Part shown: positions 33,531 through 41,069 of the stretch, piece by piece | How the letters are laid out: every line of letters starts with the position of its first letter | How positions within the stretch are numbered: position 1 is the stretch's first letter | Assembly (NCBI RefSeq): GCF_025398335.1 | Contig: NZ_JAODOO010000023.1 | Location: 1 to 43,921, forward strand | Length of the DNA stretch: 43,921 nt | Reading direction: 5' to 3' | Source of the DNA: Clostridium sp. CX1 | GTDB taxonomy: Bacteria > Bacillota > Clostridia > Clostridiales > Clostridiaceae | The notes under the pieces: generated by a model | Databases searched by the model: none | Told to the model about the DNA's origin: nothing | The model's input: only the letters and a program-made list of their open reading frames with translations | Translations under genes and position numbers: made by a program

Positions 33531-34022
33531 ATGTTAAAACTATCGGTGCTAGAAATTTTTTTAAGGCTTATTCCTGAATCGCTTATACTTATTTTAGCAG
33601 CATATGCTTTTTCAGGTAAAAGTATTAATAAGATAAATTTTTTCGTATCTACTATATTAATATCAATAGCAACTTACTTAGTAAGAATGCTTCCAATTCA
33701 TTTTGGAGTACATACAATAATACTTCTTATAATTTATGTTTTAATAACTGTTAATATCAATAAAATTAATATTATTAAAGCTACATCTGCTGGGCTAACT
33801 TCAGCAACTATACTTTTTATTTGCGAATGGATTAATGTGTTTATAATAACAGATTTACTAAAATTTAATATTGAAAATATGTTAAAAAATGATTTACTAA
33901 AGGTGGTATATGGAATTCCGTCTATAGTACTATTTGCTCTAATTATTTTTGCAATATGGAGAAGAAGTTTGTATTTGGGAAAGGCAGGTAGGGATGTTTC
34001 TAATAGAGAAAATATCAAATAA
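33531..34022 (+). CDS. AgrC-like membrane sensor domain without a kinase
   Basis: A 163-residue membrane protein with about five helices. It resembles the N-terminal sensing half of AgrC-type peptide receptors (LRLIPESLILILAAYAFSG, VRMLPIHFGVHTIILLIIYV, then ATILFICEWINVF). It ends with a short basic tail (WRRSLYLGKAGRDVSNRENI) where a full receptor would continue into the HAMP-less dimerisation helix and the GHKL kinase domain. No frame downstream restores a kinase; the agrB start lies inside its 3' end. Its position before agrB and agrD suggests that it senses or modulates the peptide, or is a decoy. The assignment is by sequence character and is moderately sure. Confidence 0.55.
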   Translation: MLKLSVLEIFLRLIPESLILILAAYAFSGKSINKINFFVSTILISIATYLVRMLPIHFGVHTIILLIIYVLITVNINKINIIKATSAGLTSATILFICEWINVFIITDLLKFNIENMLKNDLLKVVYGIPSIVLFALIIFAIWRRSLYLGKAGRDVSNRENIK

Positions 34023-34662
34023 TTTAGCATTTAAAGTTGCTTCTAGCCTAAACTTAGACAAAGATAAGGAAGAAGTTATTGCTTATGGAGCATTTAACTT
34101 TATACAAACCATTTGGTCTATTTTTATGGTTATGATTTTAGGTATAATATTCAAAGTTCCAGTAAAGGCTTTAATTATCTCTTTTAGCATCAGCATATTA
34201 AGAAAGTACTCTGGAGGAGCTCATTCTAGTTCGCCTAATCGTTGTGCGATTATAGGAGCAATTACTGCAGTTGGACTAGCCTTATTTGTAGAATATACTT
34301 ATAAATTTTTAGATTTAAACTGGATTATTATTATATCAGTTTTTACTTTCCTATTTGCATACTATAATATTTGTAAATATGCACCAGTAGATAGTCCAGC
34401 TAAACCTATTGTAAAGGAAAAATCTAAGCAGAGGATGAAAAAAAAATCAATTCTTACACTTAATGTACTAGCTGTTTTTATGATAATAATAGTAATTAGT
34501 CAATTTACAATAGAAAATAAATATTATCTGCCGGTTGCTATGTGCATTTGTTTAGGTGTTCTATGGCAGGTGTTAACACTTACACCGAAAGGGTATCTAG
34601 TGTTATTAAATATAGATATTTCCTTTGAAAAAATTGTAAAAATATTGGGGGGAAAAAAATGA
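33994..34662 (+). CDS. agrB: AgrB peptidase processing an autoinducing peptide
   Basis: The ATG at 33994 follows AGGTAGGG; a longer in-frame start has no site. The 222-residue membrane endopeptidase cuts the AgrD C-terminus and forms the thiolactone. The catalytic pair is intact at His77 and Cys84 within RKYSGGAHSSSPNRCAIIG, the same residue numbers as in S. aureus AgrB. It has five to six membrane helices. It overlaps the sensor gene by 29 nt upstream and agrD by ATGA downstream, so the three are one translational unit. Confidence 0.92.
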   Translation: MFLIEKISNNLAFKVASSLNLDKDKEEVIAYGAFNFIQTIWSIFMVMILGIIFKVPVKALIISFSISILRKYSGGAHSSSPNRCAIIGAITAVGLALFVEYTYKFLDLNWIIIISVFTFLFAYYNICKYAPVDSPAKPIVKEKSKQRMKKKSILTLNVLAVFMIIIVISQFTIENKYYLPVAMCICLGVLWQVLTLTPKGYLVLLNIDISFEKIVKILGGKK

Positions 34663-34805
34663 AAAACTTTAAAGTAAAGGCACTAAAGTGCATGATGATG
34701 TTAGCTGCATCAGCATTTACATTTTTCGCACTTTCAACTTCAGCATCAGCATGTACTTGGGGGTTTTATCAACCTGAAGAACCTAAGTGCTTAAGAGAAG
34801 AGTAA
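34659..34805 (+). CDS. agrD: AgrD autoinducing peptide precursor
   Basis: A 48-codon gene starting at the ATGA overlap with agrB, preceded by GGGGGG. The N-terminus is an amphipathic or hydrophobic leader (KCMMMLAASAFTFFALSTSA). The signal core is SACTWGFYQPEEPKC and the charged tail is LREE. By comparison with clostridial AgrD peptides, the thiolactone ring would join Cys32 to Phe36 (CTWGF), with AgrB cutting before YQPEEP. The exact N-terminal end of the mature peptide cannot be read from sequence. Confidence 0.88.
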   Translation: MKNFKVKALKCMMMLAASAFTFFALSTSASACTWGFYQPEEPKCLREE

Positions 34806-34840
34806 TATAAAGGTCGATTATTCGACCTTTATATTTATCT
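34806..34840 (+). terminator. Hairpin ending the agr-like operon
   Basis: TATAAAGGTCGA pairs perfectly with TCGACCTTTATA over a 4-nt loop. The tail is only moderately T-rich (TTTATCTTTAA), so some read-through into the next gene is possible. Confidence 0.7.
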
Positions 34841-34868
34841 TTAATAATTGCATAAAAAGGTGTTTAAA

Positions 34869-36581
34869 ATGAATGAAATAATAAATAGAAGGCAAAACAA
34901 GGTTTATGAGATAGTATCGATTGTAAAGATAACCTCACTATTGTTTTGTGGAATTATAGTCTTCAACTTGTTTTTTTGTAATAAAAAGATTTATAGAACT
35001 GCAAGTGATGAATTTTTCAATGTGTTTCCAATAGGAATGTCCATATGTATATTAGTATTAATTTATGCCATATGGATAATCTTTTCTATAAAAAAAATTA
35101 ATTTAAGAAATATAAAGATCATACAGATAATTGAAGATTTCATATTTATTTTGCTATTTACGATTCTGGTTATTTTATCAGAGGGTCATTTAAGTCAATA
35201 TAAATTATTGTTTTTATTTATTATTATAACATCAACAATACAATCAAAGATGAAACATGGAATTATAGTGGCCGCTATATCATCAATGATAGTGTTAACA
35301 ATAGATCTAGTTTATGGCAGGAAGTTGGATGTTAACTATTACTTTGAAAATGATTTAATTTTATGTGGAATTTTCACATTGACCGCCTGGCTACTAGGAT
35401 ACTATGTTAAGATTGAGAATGAGTATATTGATAAACTATCTAACTTAGCTAATATAGACGGACTAACCGAAGTTTATAACCATAGGTTTTTTCAGGATGC
35501 TTTAAAAAGTGTGATTGAAAAAGCGAAAGAGTCAAAATTTTCAGTCTCACTAATACTACTGGATATTGATTATTTTAAGCATTACAATGACCTTAACGGG
35601 CATCAAAAAGGTGATGATGTTCTAAGGCAAATAGGCTATATACTAAATAACAATGTAAGAAAAGGTGATATAGTCGCTAGATATGGCGGGGAAGAATTTG
35701 TTATTATACTATCCAATACCGATGAAAAGACTTCAATTACCGTAGCTGAAAGAATTAGAGCAGAAGTGGAAAGATGGGAATTTGAAGGTGAAAAAAACCA
35801 GCCTAATGGAAAAATTACAATATCAGTGGGAGTGTCAACTTTCCCAAGCAAAGCAAAAAACGAAGTAGAGTTAATTAACAGTGCTGATGATGCACTATAT
35901 AGAGCTAAATTCTTTAATAAAAACAGGGTAGAAACTTACCATTCTGTTCTAGAAGAATTAAAGAAAGATATTGAAGAAGAGCACATAGACTTAATTACAT
36001 CAATAAAAACATTGATTAGTATAATAAATAATAAAGATAGATATACATATGGGCATATTGAAAGAGTTGTAATGTTCGCCAAGCTTTTGGCAAATAAGCT
36101 GGAGCTTACTAGTAAAGAAAAGAAAACTTTAAAATATGCTGCTTATTTACACGATATAGGAAAAATAAATATTGCAAAAGAAATATTAAATAAAAAGATG
36201 TCCTTAACTAATGAGGAATGGGAGATATTAAAGCAGCATCCAGCAAATGGAGTTGATCTTATAAGATCTGTAGAGTCTTTGAAAGAGGTAGCACCTATAA
36301 TTCTATATCATCACGAAAGATATGACGGCAAAGGATATCCAGCTCAGCTAAAAAAAGATGAAATTCCGTATCTCTCCAGGATTCTAACGGTAGTAGATAG
36401 CTTTGATGCAATGACATCTAACAGGCCATATGGGCTTAGAAAGAATTATGAAGATGCTTTATTAGAACTTAGAAAGTGTGCAGGGACTCAGTTTGATCCT
36501 GAAATTGCAGAAAAGTTTATAGAAGTAGTTAACGAAAATAAGGACAAGTTTGATAGCCTGGTGTCCTTTAATGAAAAATAG
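34869..36581 (+). CDS. Membrane GGDEF/HD-GYP protein (c-di-GMP synthesis and breakdown)
   Basis: The ATG at 34869 follows AAAAAGGTG; the upstream TTG at 34848 has no site. The 570-residue protein has about five or six membrane helices in residues 20-185, a short coiled linker, a GGDEF domain and an HD-GYP domain. The GGDEF active site is GGEEF at 273, and an RxxD inhibitory site (RKGD) lies exactly five residues before YGGEEF's GG, so product-inhibited cyclase activity is likely. The HD-GYP domain keeps HDIGK (His428) and HHERYDGKGYP (about 481-490), so phosphodiesterase activity is also likely. Which activity wins is unknown. It is the only visible c-di-GMP enzyme in this window with two c-di-GMP riboswitches. 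Confidence 0.92.
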   Translation: MNEIINRRQNKVYEIVSIVKITSLLFCGIIVFNLFFCNKKIYRTASDEFFNVFPIGMSICILVLIYAIWIIFSIKKINLRNIKIIQIIEDFIFILLFTILVILSEGHLSQYKLLFLFIIITSTIQSKMKHGIIVAAISSMIVLTIDLVYGRKLDVNYYFENDLILCGIFTLTAWLLGYYVKIENEYIDKLSNLANIDGLTEVYNHRFFQDALKSVIEKAKESKFSVSLILLDIDYFKHYNDLNGHQKGDDVLRQIGYILNNNVRKGDIVARYGGEEFVIILSNTDEKTSITVAERIRAEVERWEFEGEKNQPNGKITISVGVSTFPSKAKNEVELINSADDALYRAKFFNKNRVETYHSVLEELKKDIEEEHIDLITSIKTLISIINNKDRYTYGHIERVVMFAKLLANKLELTSKEKKTLKYAAYLHDIGKINIAKEILNKKMSLTNEEWEILKQHPANGVDLIRSVESLKEVAPIILYHHERYDGKGYPAQLKKDEIPYLSRILTVVDSFDAMTSNRPYGLRKNYEDALLELRKCAGTQFDPEIAEKFIEVVNENKDKFDSLVSFNEK

Positions 36582-36611
36582 AGTATGTCTTCACTATAAT
36601 GCAAGTAATTA

Positions 36612-36645
36612 ATAAAGGTCTGCCAAAAGGCAGGCCTTTATTATA
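36612..36645. terminator. Bidirectional terminator between convergent genes
   Basis: TAAAGGTCTGCC pairs with GGCAGGCCTTTA (one G-T pair) over AAAA, with A/T-rich flanks on both sides. It serves the GGDEF gene and, in reverse, the flavin/Fe-S gene. Confidence 0.75.
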
Positions 36646-36683
36646 TCTTTCATCCTATTCTAAGCAGTTTTCAGTACAGGCTT

Positions 36684-38072
36684 TTATCTATGTCTCTGTC
36701 TACGATTGCCATCAAACTCTGGTCTTATGTTATCTCCAAAGTTGTCGTTTGGAGCGTTAGGTTCATTATACTCTTCATGTGGATAGCTTTCTTCTCCAGT
36801 ATATCTATCTGAATTGCTAGATTCACCAGTAGATTGGTTATCACTTTCTTTTGCTGTACTATTATCATCAGAACCGCCAATTTTAGCCTGGCTAAGTGCA
36901 TCTTCTACTGCTTCTATTATTCCATCACTTGATCTAGTTGCACCGGACACTGTATCTACATCCGTTGACTGTGATTCTATAATTTCCTTAGGTATTGTAT
37001 CAAAAGGGATTGTAGTATATCTAGGCGTTTCATTATTTGACAATATTTGAACATCAGTAATCTTATCATTTTTTATTGTAACAGAAACCTTTAAATTCGG
37101 TCGGTAGCCACGGCCTGTTCCTTCATAAGTTCCATCTTTATACTTCTTTCCCTCTGTACTGCTTGTACTATTGCTATTTTCCGATGTTGAATTCTCAGTT
37201 CTTGATGAGTTAGTACCTGTAGTCAAACCTACATTACTTTTGCCAACAAGGGTTGTTGATAAGAAGTATATGGCTATAAAGCTCAGAATTATTACACCAC
37301 TGACTAAAATAGGACTAAGTTTCCTTCCTATCGCTTTTAGCTCAGTATTACTTCTAGGACAAGAACTTATGCATTTCATGCAATTTATACATTCCCCACT
37401 GTTTACCACATCTACTTTATAAAGCTTTATTCCCATGGAACAATTATTTGTACAGATTCGGCATTTTCCACATTTTTCTCTGTTTTTATTTATTCTCAGA
37501 AGTCTAAGCTTAGAAGTGATAGAAAAAATAGCTCCTAGAGGACATAAGTACCTGCAGAAAAATCGTTCTATGAACATAGCTCCTACAATTATTAATCCTA
37601 ATATTCCAAAACCTATTGGATATAAAAATATTGTTTCAGTAATTTCAGTTGATTGAGCAAAGGCATTCCAAGGGCTGTAGCTATCAAGGGAATTACCAAT
37701 CACCCATGAAAAAAGTACTATAAATAGTAATACTATATATTTTAAGTATTTTAATATTGAGTCTACTTTTTCTTTTACTAAGAATTTGGTCTTAAATAGC
37801 TTATTAGATAAAATATAAATAACATCATTAAGAGCACCAAAGGCACAAATCCATCCACAAAAGAATCTGCCCAGTAATATTGTCATCAGTATAATTATAA
37901 TTGCCTCCAGTAGTTGTGGAAGAGCTGTTGCAAAATTGAAGTTACCTGCAGCAATCATTGAGTAAAGCTGCTTTAATTCACCAAAGGTTAAAGTGAATAA
38001 GCTAGGTAAGAAAAATAAAAATCCTATTTGGATAATAAATCTTAATACTTGAAGTCTAGATACTTTCTTCAT
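36684..38072 (-). CDS. NapH-like iron-sulfur membrane protein fused to a covalent-FMN domain
   Basis: A 462-residue electron-transfer protein. The membrane part (about 1-190) carries NapH/NosR-type motifs FCGWICAFGAL and FCRYLCPLGA. Two 4Fe-4S ferredoxin motifs follow (CGKCRICTNNCS and CINCMKCISSCP, about 195-240), then another helix (about 252-272). A Ser/Asn-rich linker leads to an RnfG-like FMN-binding domain (about 310-395; KDGTYEGTGRGYRPNLKVSV, then TVSGATRSSDGI). The SGAT threonine (about Thr379) is the expected ApbE flavinylation site. The last 60 residues are disordered and acidic, ending in NRRQRHR. It probably carries electrons across the membrane to an outer flavin. AAGGAGG precedes the start. 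No ApbE gene is in the window. Confidence 0.88.
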   Translation of the reverse strand: MKKVSRLQVLRFIIQIGFLFFLPSLFTLTFGELKQLYSMIAAGNFNFATALPQLLEAIIIILMTILLGRFFCGWICAFGALNDVIYILSNKLFKTKFLVKEKVDSILKYLKYIVLLFIVLFSWVIGNSLDSYSPWNAFAQSTEITETIFLYPIGFGILGLIIVGAMFIERFFCRYLCPLGAIFSITSKLRLLRINKNREKCGKCRICTNNCSMGIKLYKVDVVNSGECINCMKCISSCPRSNTELKAIGRKLSPILVSGVIILSFIAIYFLSTTLVGKSNVGLTTGTNSSRTENSTSENSNSTSSTEGKKYKDGTYEGTGRGYRPNLKVSVTIKNDKITDVQILSNNETPRYTTIPFDTIPKEIIESQSTDVDTVSGATRSSDGIIEAVEDALSQAKIGGSDDNSTAKESDNQSTGESSNSDRYTGEESYPHEEYNEPNAPNDNFGDNIRPEFDGNRRQRHR

Positions 38073-38110
38073 ATATTTGGGCCTCCTTTAGTTATTTCCA
38101 TCAAGAATTC

Positions 38111-38144
38111 ATTTTACTCTTGGATTGTTACAGGATGATTACAG
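38111..38144 (-). promoter_or_regulatory. Promoter with WalR/PhoP-like direct repeats for the flavin/Fe-S gene
   Basis: On the minus strand TGTAAT, CATCC, TGTAAC forms two half-sites 11 bp apart, matching the TGTWAH-N5-TGTWAH form known for WalR and close to PhoP boxes. A TAAAAT -10 follows 6 nt later, with no usable -35. A response regulator of the OmpR family is the likely activator or repressor. The remaining 230 nt to the next gene on the plus strand are AT-rich, with an extended -10 (TGA TATAAT, 38342-38350) near the end. Confidence 0.55.
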
Positions 38145-38380
38145 TTTAGTTATAATTTTGTCTAATTATATTTTGGGTTTTTAAAAGACTGGTAAAAAAT
38201 TAAAATAATCTATAATTTGTTTTTTCCTATGAGTTATTTGATAAAGTTTGGTTGGCGTTTATATATACATAGCATAGAAGGTTGAAGCTGAGCTAAGGGT
38301 ATGAATATTTAGAAAGCTGTATATAAAAGTAAAAACATATATGATATAATAATGTAAATAAAACTAAGGCAGTGATAAAA

Positions 38381-39271
38381 GTGTCAAAAGAAAAAATAAA
38401 GTGGCATCCGGCATTTACTGCAGCAATGCAGCTAGAGCTAAAAGAATATAAAGAACACTTGGAGTTTTTAACAGAATATCAGTTAACCGATGAACCTTTA
38501 AGAATAGACATATTAGTTATAAAGAAATTAGATGACATACAAATAGGAAAGCTCATAGGAAGAATATTTAAAAAATACAATGTATTTGAATATAAATCAC
38601 CAACAGATTATATATCAGTAGATGACTATTATAAAGTAAAAGCATATGTATACTTATATAAGGCCTTATCAGAGGGAACAAATAAGATAAACATAAAAGA
38701 AATGACCATTACACTAACTTCAAATAGATATCCAAGGAAATTAGTAGAATATCTAAAAAATGAACAGGGAGCAATAGTAAAAAGAAAAGAGGATGGAATA
38801 TATTATATAGAAGGTACAGATGTTGAAACACAGCTTATAGTTGCAAAAGAGTTAAGAGATGAAGATGCGAGATATTTAAAATTACTTCAAATAGAGCATA
38901 GCAATAAAGAACTGATAAGAAAATGGATAACAGAATACATAAGCAATGTAAAAAATCCGCTATATGGAGTAATAATGAATGTGTTAACAGAAGCAAATCC
39001 AAATGAACTATTGGAGGTGTACAAAGATATGGGAATAGGGAAAATAAGTAGTGACAATAGAGAATTTATAATGGAAGTTATAAAAAAATTGGAATTAGAT
39101 AAAAAGCTCAAAGAAGAAGGTAAAGAAGAGGGGATAAAGGAAGGGATAAAAGAAGGAATAAAAGAAGGAAAACTAGATGTAGCAAGAAATTTATTAGATG
39201 TTTTAGATATAGAAACAATTGCAATGAAAACAGGGTTATCTATAGAGGAGATAAAAAAGTTAAAAAAGTAA
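38381..39271 (+). CDS. Rpn/PD-(D/E)xK family nuclease-like protein
   Basis: The GTG at 38381 is preferred over GTG 38372 because AAGG would lie too close to the latter; either is possible. The 296-residue protein opens with KIKWHPAFTAAMQLELKEY, typical of Rpn-type putative transposase/nuclease proteins. A PD-(D/E)xK core follows (PLRIDILVIKK, then NVFEYKSPTDYISVDDYYK) with the acidic and Lys residues present. The C-terminus has the family's Lys/Glu/Gly repeat (EEGIKEGIKEGIKEGK, from a 12-nt DNA repeat) and a small helical end. Relatives promote recombination-linked DNA cleavage and are often found in many copies. Confidence 0.75.
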   Translation: MSKEKIKWHPAFTAAMQLELKEYKEHLEFLTEYQLTDEPLRIDILVIKKLDDIQIGKLIGRIFKKYNVFEYKSPTDYISVDDYYKVKAYVYLYKALSEGTNKINIKEMTITLTSNRYPRKLVEYLKNEQGAIVKRKEDGIYYIEGTDVETQLIVAKELRDEDARYLKLLQIEHSNKELIRKWITEYISNVKNPLYGVIMNVLTEANPNELLEVYKDMGIGKISSDNREFIMEVIKKLELDKKLKEEGKEEGIKEGIKEGIKEGKLDVARNLLDVLDIETIAMKTGLSIEEIKKLKK

Positions 39272-39310
39272 CATGAACTATATTATTCAAGAGAGAGGTT
39301 CAATAAGAGA

Positions 39311-39350
39311 AACTACAGAGATTTATAATAGATAAATCTCTGTAGTTTTT
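39311..39350 (+). terminator. Terminator after the Rpn-like gene
   Basis: AACTACAGAGATTTA pairs perfectly with TAAATCTCTGTAGTT over 7 nt, followed by TTT. Confidence 0.8.
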
Positions 39351-39390
39351 AATCTAAATAAGTATTTTGCTAAGTTAAATTCAATAATTG

Positions 39391-39431
39391 AAAGCACTTT
39401 ACATAGTTAAAGTCTATCTAAAGTGCTTTTT
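39391..39431. terminator. Hairpin at the 3' end of the small minus-strand gene
   Basis: AAAGCACTTTA pairs perfectly with TAAAGTGCTTT over a 17-nt loop. T-rich sequence follows on the plus strand, less on the minus strand. It overlaps the last codons of the 43-residue minus-strand gene. Confidence 0.5.
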
Positions 39432-39545
39432 AAATTTTAAGAATAGCAGTGCTCCTATTATAGAGCCAAGTATAATTCCAAGTAAAAAAGTACCTAAGAG
39501 AGACTTAATCAATTGAGATAGTGACATAAATATCTTTGCTTCCAT
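39414..39545 (-). CDS. Small single-span membrane protein (43 residues)
   Basis: The ATG has AAGGTG 7 nt upstream. The product has an amphipathic start (MEAKIFMSLSQLIKSLL), one Gly-rich membrane helix (GTFLLGIILGSIIGALLFL) and a basic end (KFKKHFR), which predicts a single-pass protein with its C-terminus inside. It lies downstream of the ECF S-component gene on the same strand. No family is recognised; the helix recalls LapA-like or small regulatory membrane proteins. Confidence comes from the good ribosome binding site and clean topology. Confidence 0.55.
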   Translation of the reverse strand: MEAKIFMSLSQLIKSLLGTFLLGIILGSIIGALLFLKFKKHFR

Positions 39546-39632
39546 TAAAACACCTTATAAGCAAAATTGATAATCACTAATATAGTATTCAGGATACTGA
39601 AAATTTATTAATAGATTATAATAAATTTTCAG

Positions 39633-40202
39633 TTATGTATAAAAGTTATTATACTTTTCTGGTTTATATTGACTAGGAAGTTTTTTTACTAGAGCTAGTA
39701 CTAAAAGTGATGATAAAACTTTATCTACAATATTTCCAGTAATTCTTGGAATGAATGTTGATGTAAATATATCGGAACCAGATTTTCTAAGAAGCAGTAC
39801 TAGAAAGTCATTTCCTGTACCTGTAACTCCTCCATATAGCCACACGGCAATAGGGGTACCTATTAATGGACAAATAACTGATAGAAGTAGTCCAGTTACT
39901 ATAGCAGTAGTTAAGCTAAATCCAAATTTTTTAACTATATATCCTACTACAAGTCCAACAACTACGTTAACTAACAAAAATGGTATGTCTTTAGGGCTAA
40001 AAATCATACCTGTAATGATATTTGACACTGCACCTACAGAAGCCCCATACCAAGGACCAAAGTATGCTGCAGCAAAAATTGTACCTATAGTATCAAGGAA
40101 AAGCAAAGGAATTTTTAGTTGGGCAACAGCTGTACCTAGTACAATGTTTAAAGCTACAGCTATTGCGCAAAGTATAACTGCAAATGTTTTCTTGTTTCTC
40201 AT
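39633..40202 (-). CDS. ECF transporter S component, CD3073-like
   Basis: The ATG at 40202 is preferred over GTG 40211 because GAAGG lies 9 nt before it. The 189-residue membrane protein has six hydrophobic segments and the S-component pattern (VALNIVLGTAVAQLKIPLLF, LDTIGTIFAAAYFGPWYGAS, VGAVSNIITGMI). It should capture a small nutrient and hand it to the shared ECF ATPase/T-component module encoded elsewhere. It stands back to back with a CD3072-like desulfidase gene, and the equivalent genes are neighbours in C. difficile. The ligand may therefore be a sulfur-containing compound such as a thiolated base, but this is an inference. Confidence 0.82.
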   Translation of the reverse strand: MRNKKTFAVILCAIAVALNIVLGTAVAQLKIPLLFLDTIGTIFAAAYFGPWYGASVGAVSNIITGMIFSPKDIPFLLVNVVVGLVVGYIVKKFGFSLTTAIVTGLLLSVICPLIGTPIAVWLYGGVTGTGNDFLVLLLRKSGSDIFTSTFIPRITGNIVDKVLSSLLVLALVKKLPSQYKPEKYNNFYT

Positions 40203-40254
40203 AAATAGCACCTTCTTCTATAAATATAGTATTAGTCCCTATACAATTGTAATG

Positions 40255-40288
40255 TAGGTAAATAAAAATTTGAAATAGGAATTACCTA
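40255..40288. promoter_or_regulatory. Inverted repeat in the divergent promoter region
   Basis: TAGGTAA (40255-40261) and TTACCTA (40282-40288) are exact inverted copies 20 nt apart, midway between the divergent S-component and desulfidase genes. It may be a shared operator or a leader-RNA stem. No known site was recognised. Confidence 0.35.
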
Positions 40289-40386
40289 TAGTTCTAAGGT
40301 AAAGTATTATGAAAAACGATAGCTTCATTCTGCTCTAGTAATGTAAAATAATCTTGAACATATATATGATAGAAGGAGATAACCCT

Positions 40387-40944
40387 ATGAAAAGGACTAA
40401 AAAGATTGTAATCGTAAGTCACTGCATACTAAATGTTAATTCAAAGGTGGAGGGATGTTGTGAGTTTGGTCAAGTTTCTTCAAATTTTATTAAGTACTTA
40501 ATAGATAATGACTATGGAATAATTCAAATGCCATGTCCTGAAACTACTATCTATGGAATAAAAAGATGGGGGCATGTTAAAGAACAATTTGACACTCCTT
40601 ATTATAGAAAACACTGTAGAGGTATATTTGAACCGATATTAGAGCAAATTGAAGACTATATTAACAATGGATATAAAATAAAAGCTTTAATTGGTATAAA
40701 TGGAAGTCCAAGTTGTGGACACAGCTTAACGTGTTCATCAAATTCTTGGGGTGGGGAGTTTGCCAGTAGTGCAGATACTGATGAAAAAATAAGTAACCTA
40801 AAGTGCATAACTTCTCCAGGAATTTTTATAGAGGAAATAGAGAAGATGCTTAAAGATAGAGGAATAGAGATAGAACTTGCTGCTGTGGATGAAGAAAATG
40901 AAGAACTTACTATGAATAATATAAGAAAGATATTAGAAGCATAG
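40387..40944 (+). CDS. CD3072-like TudS-related putative desulfidase (DUF523 relative)
   Basis: The ATG at 40387 follows GAAGGAGA by 7 nt; the upstream in-frame ATGs have no site. The 185-residue protein is cysteine-rich with the motifs expected for a [4Fe-4S] enzyme of the TudS/DUF523 group: SHCILNVNSKVEGCC, MPCPETTIYGI and INGSPSCGHSLTC. TudS enzymes remove sulfur from thiouracil. This subgroup's substrate is not known. The divergent ECF S component is its likely supplier. A terminator follows. Confidence 0.82.
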   Translation: MKRTKKIVIVSHCILNVNSKVEGCCEFGQVSSNFIKYLIDNDYGIIQMPCPETTIYGIKRWGHVKEQFDTPYYRKHCRGIFEPILEQIEDYINNGYKIKALIGINGSPSCGHSLTCSSNSWGGEFASSADTDEKISNLKCITSPGIFIEEIEKMLKDRGIEIELAAVDEENEELTMNNIRKILEA

Positions 40945-40962
40945 CTAGGTAGATTGAGCCTA

Positions 40963-40997
40963 GAAAAGAATCATCGTAAAAGATGGTTCTTTTAGGT
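40963..40997 (+). terminator. Terminator after the desulfidase gene
   Basis: AAAAGAATCATC pairs with GATGGTTCTTTT (one wobble) over 6 nt, and the T run is part of the stem end. Confidence 0.7.
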
Positions 40998-41006
40998 TGG
41001 AATATT

Positions 41007-41035
41007 TTGACCAAAAATGCAAAATCCTTTATAAT
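41007..41035 (+). promoter_or_regulatory. Strong sigma-A promoter of the second CWB2 gene
   Basis: TTGACC and a perfect TATAAT are 17 nt apart, 35 nt before the start at 41070 (ribosome binding site GGAGGGAG). Confidence 0.8.
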
Positions 41036-41069
41036 AAAGTTGAATACATCATGATCTGGAGGGAGATAT

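Noticed and set aside
39118-39170. Short tandem DNA repeat near the Rpn gene end
   Set aside because: It encodes the usual EGIKEG tail of this family and needs no other explanation.
39751-40257. 168-codon plus-strand frame opposite the ECF S component
   Set aside because: The minus strand gives a clear six-helix S component. The plus frame is its mirror, with no start signals.
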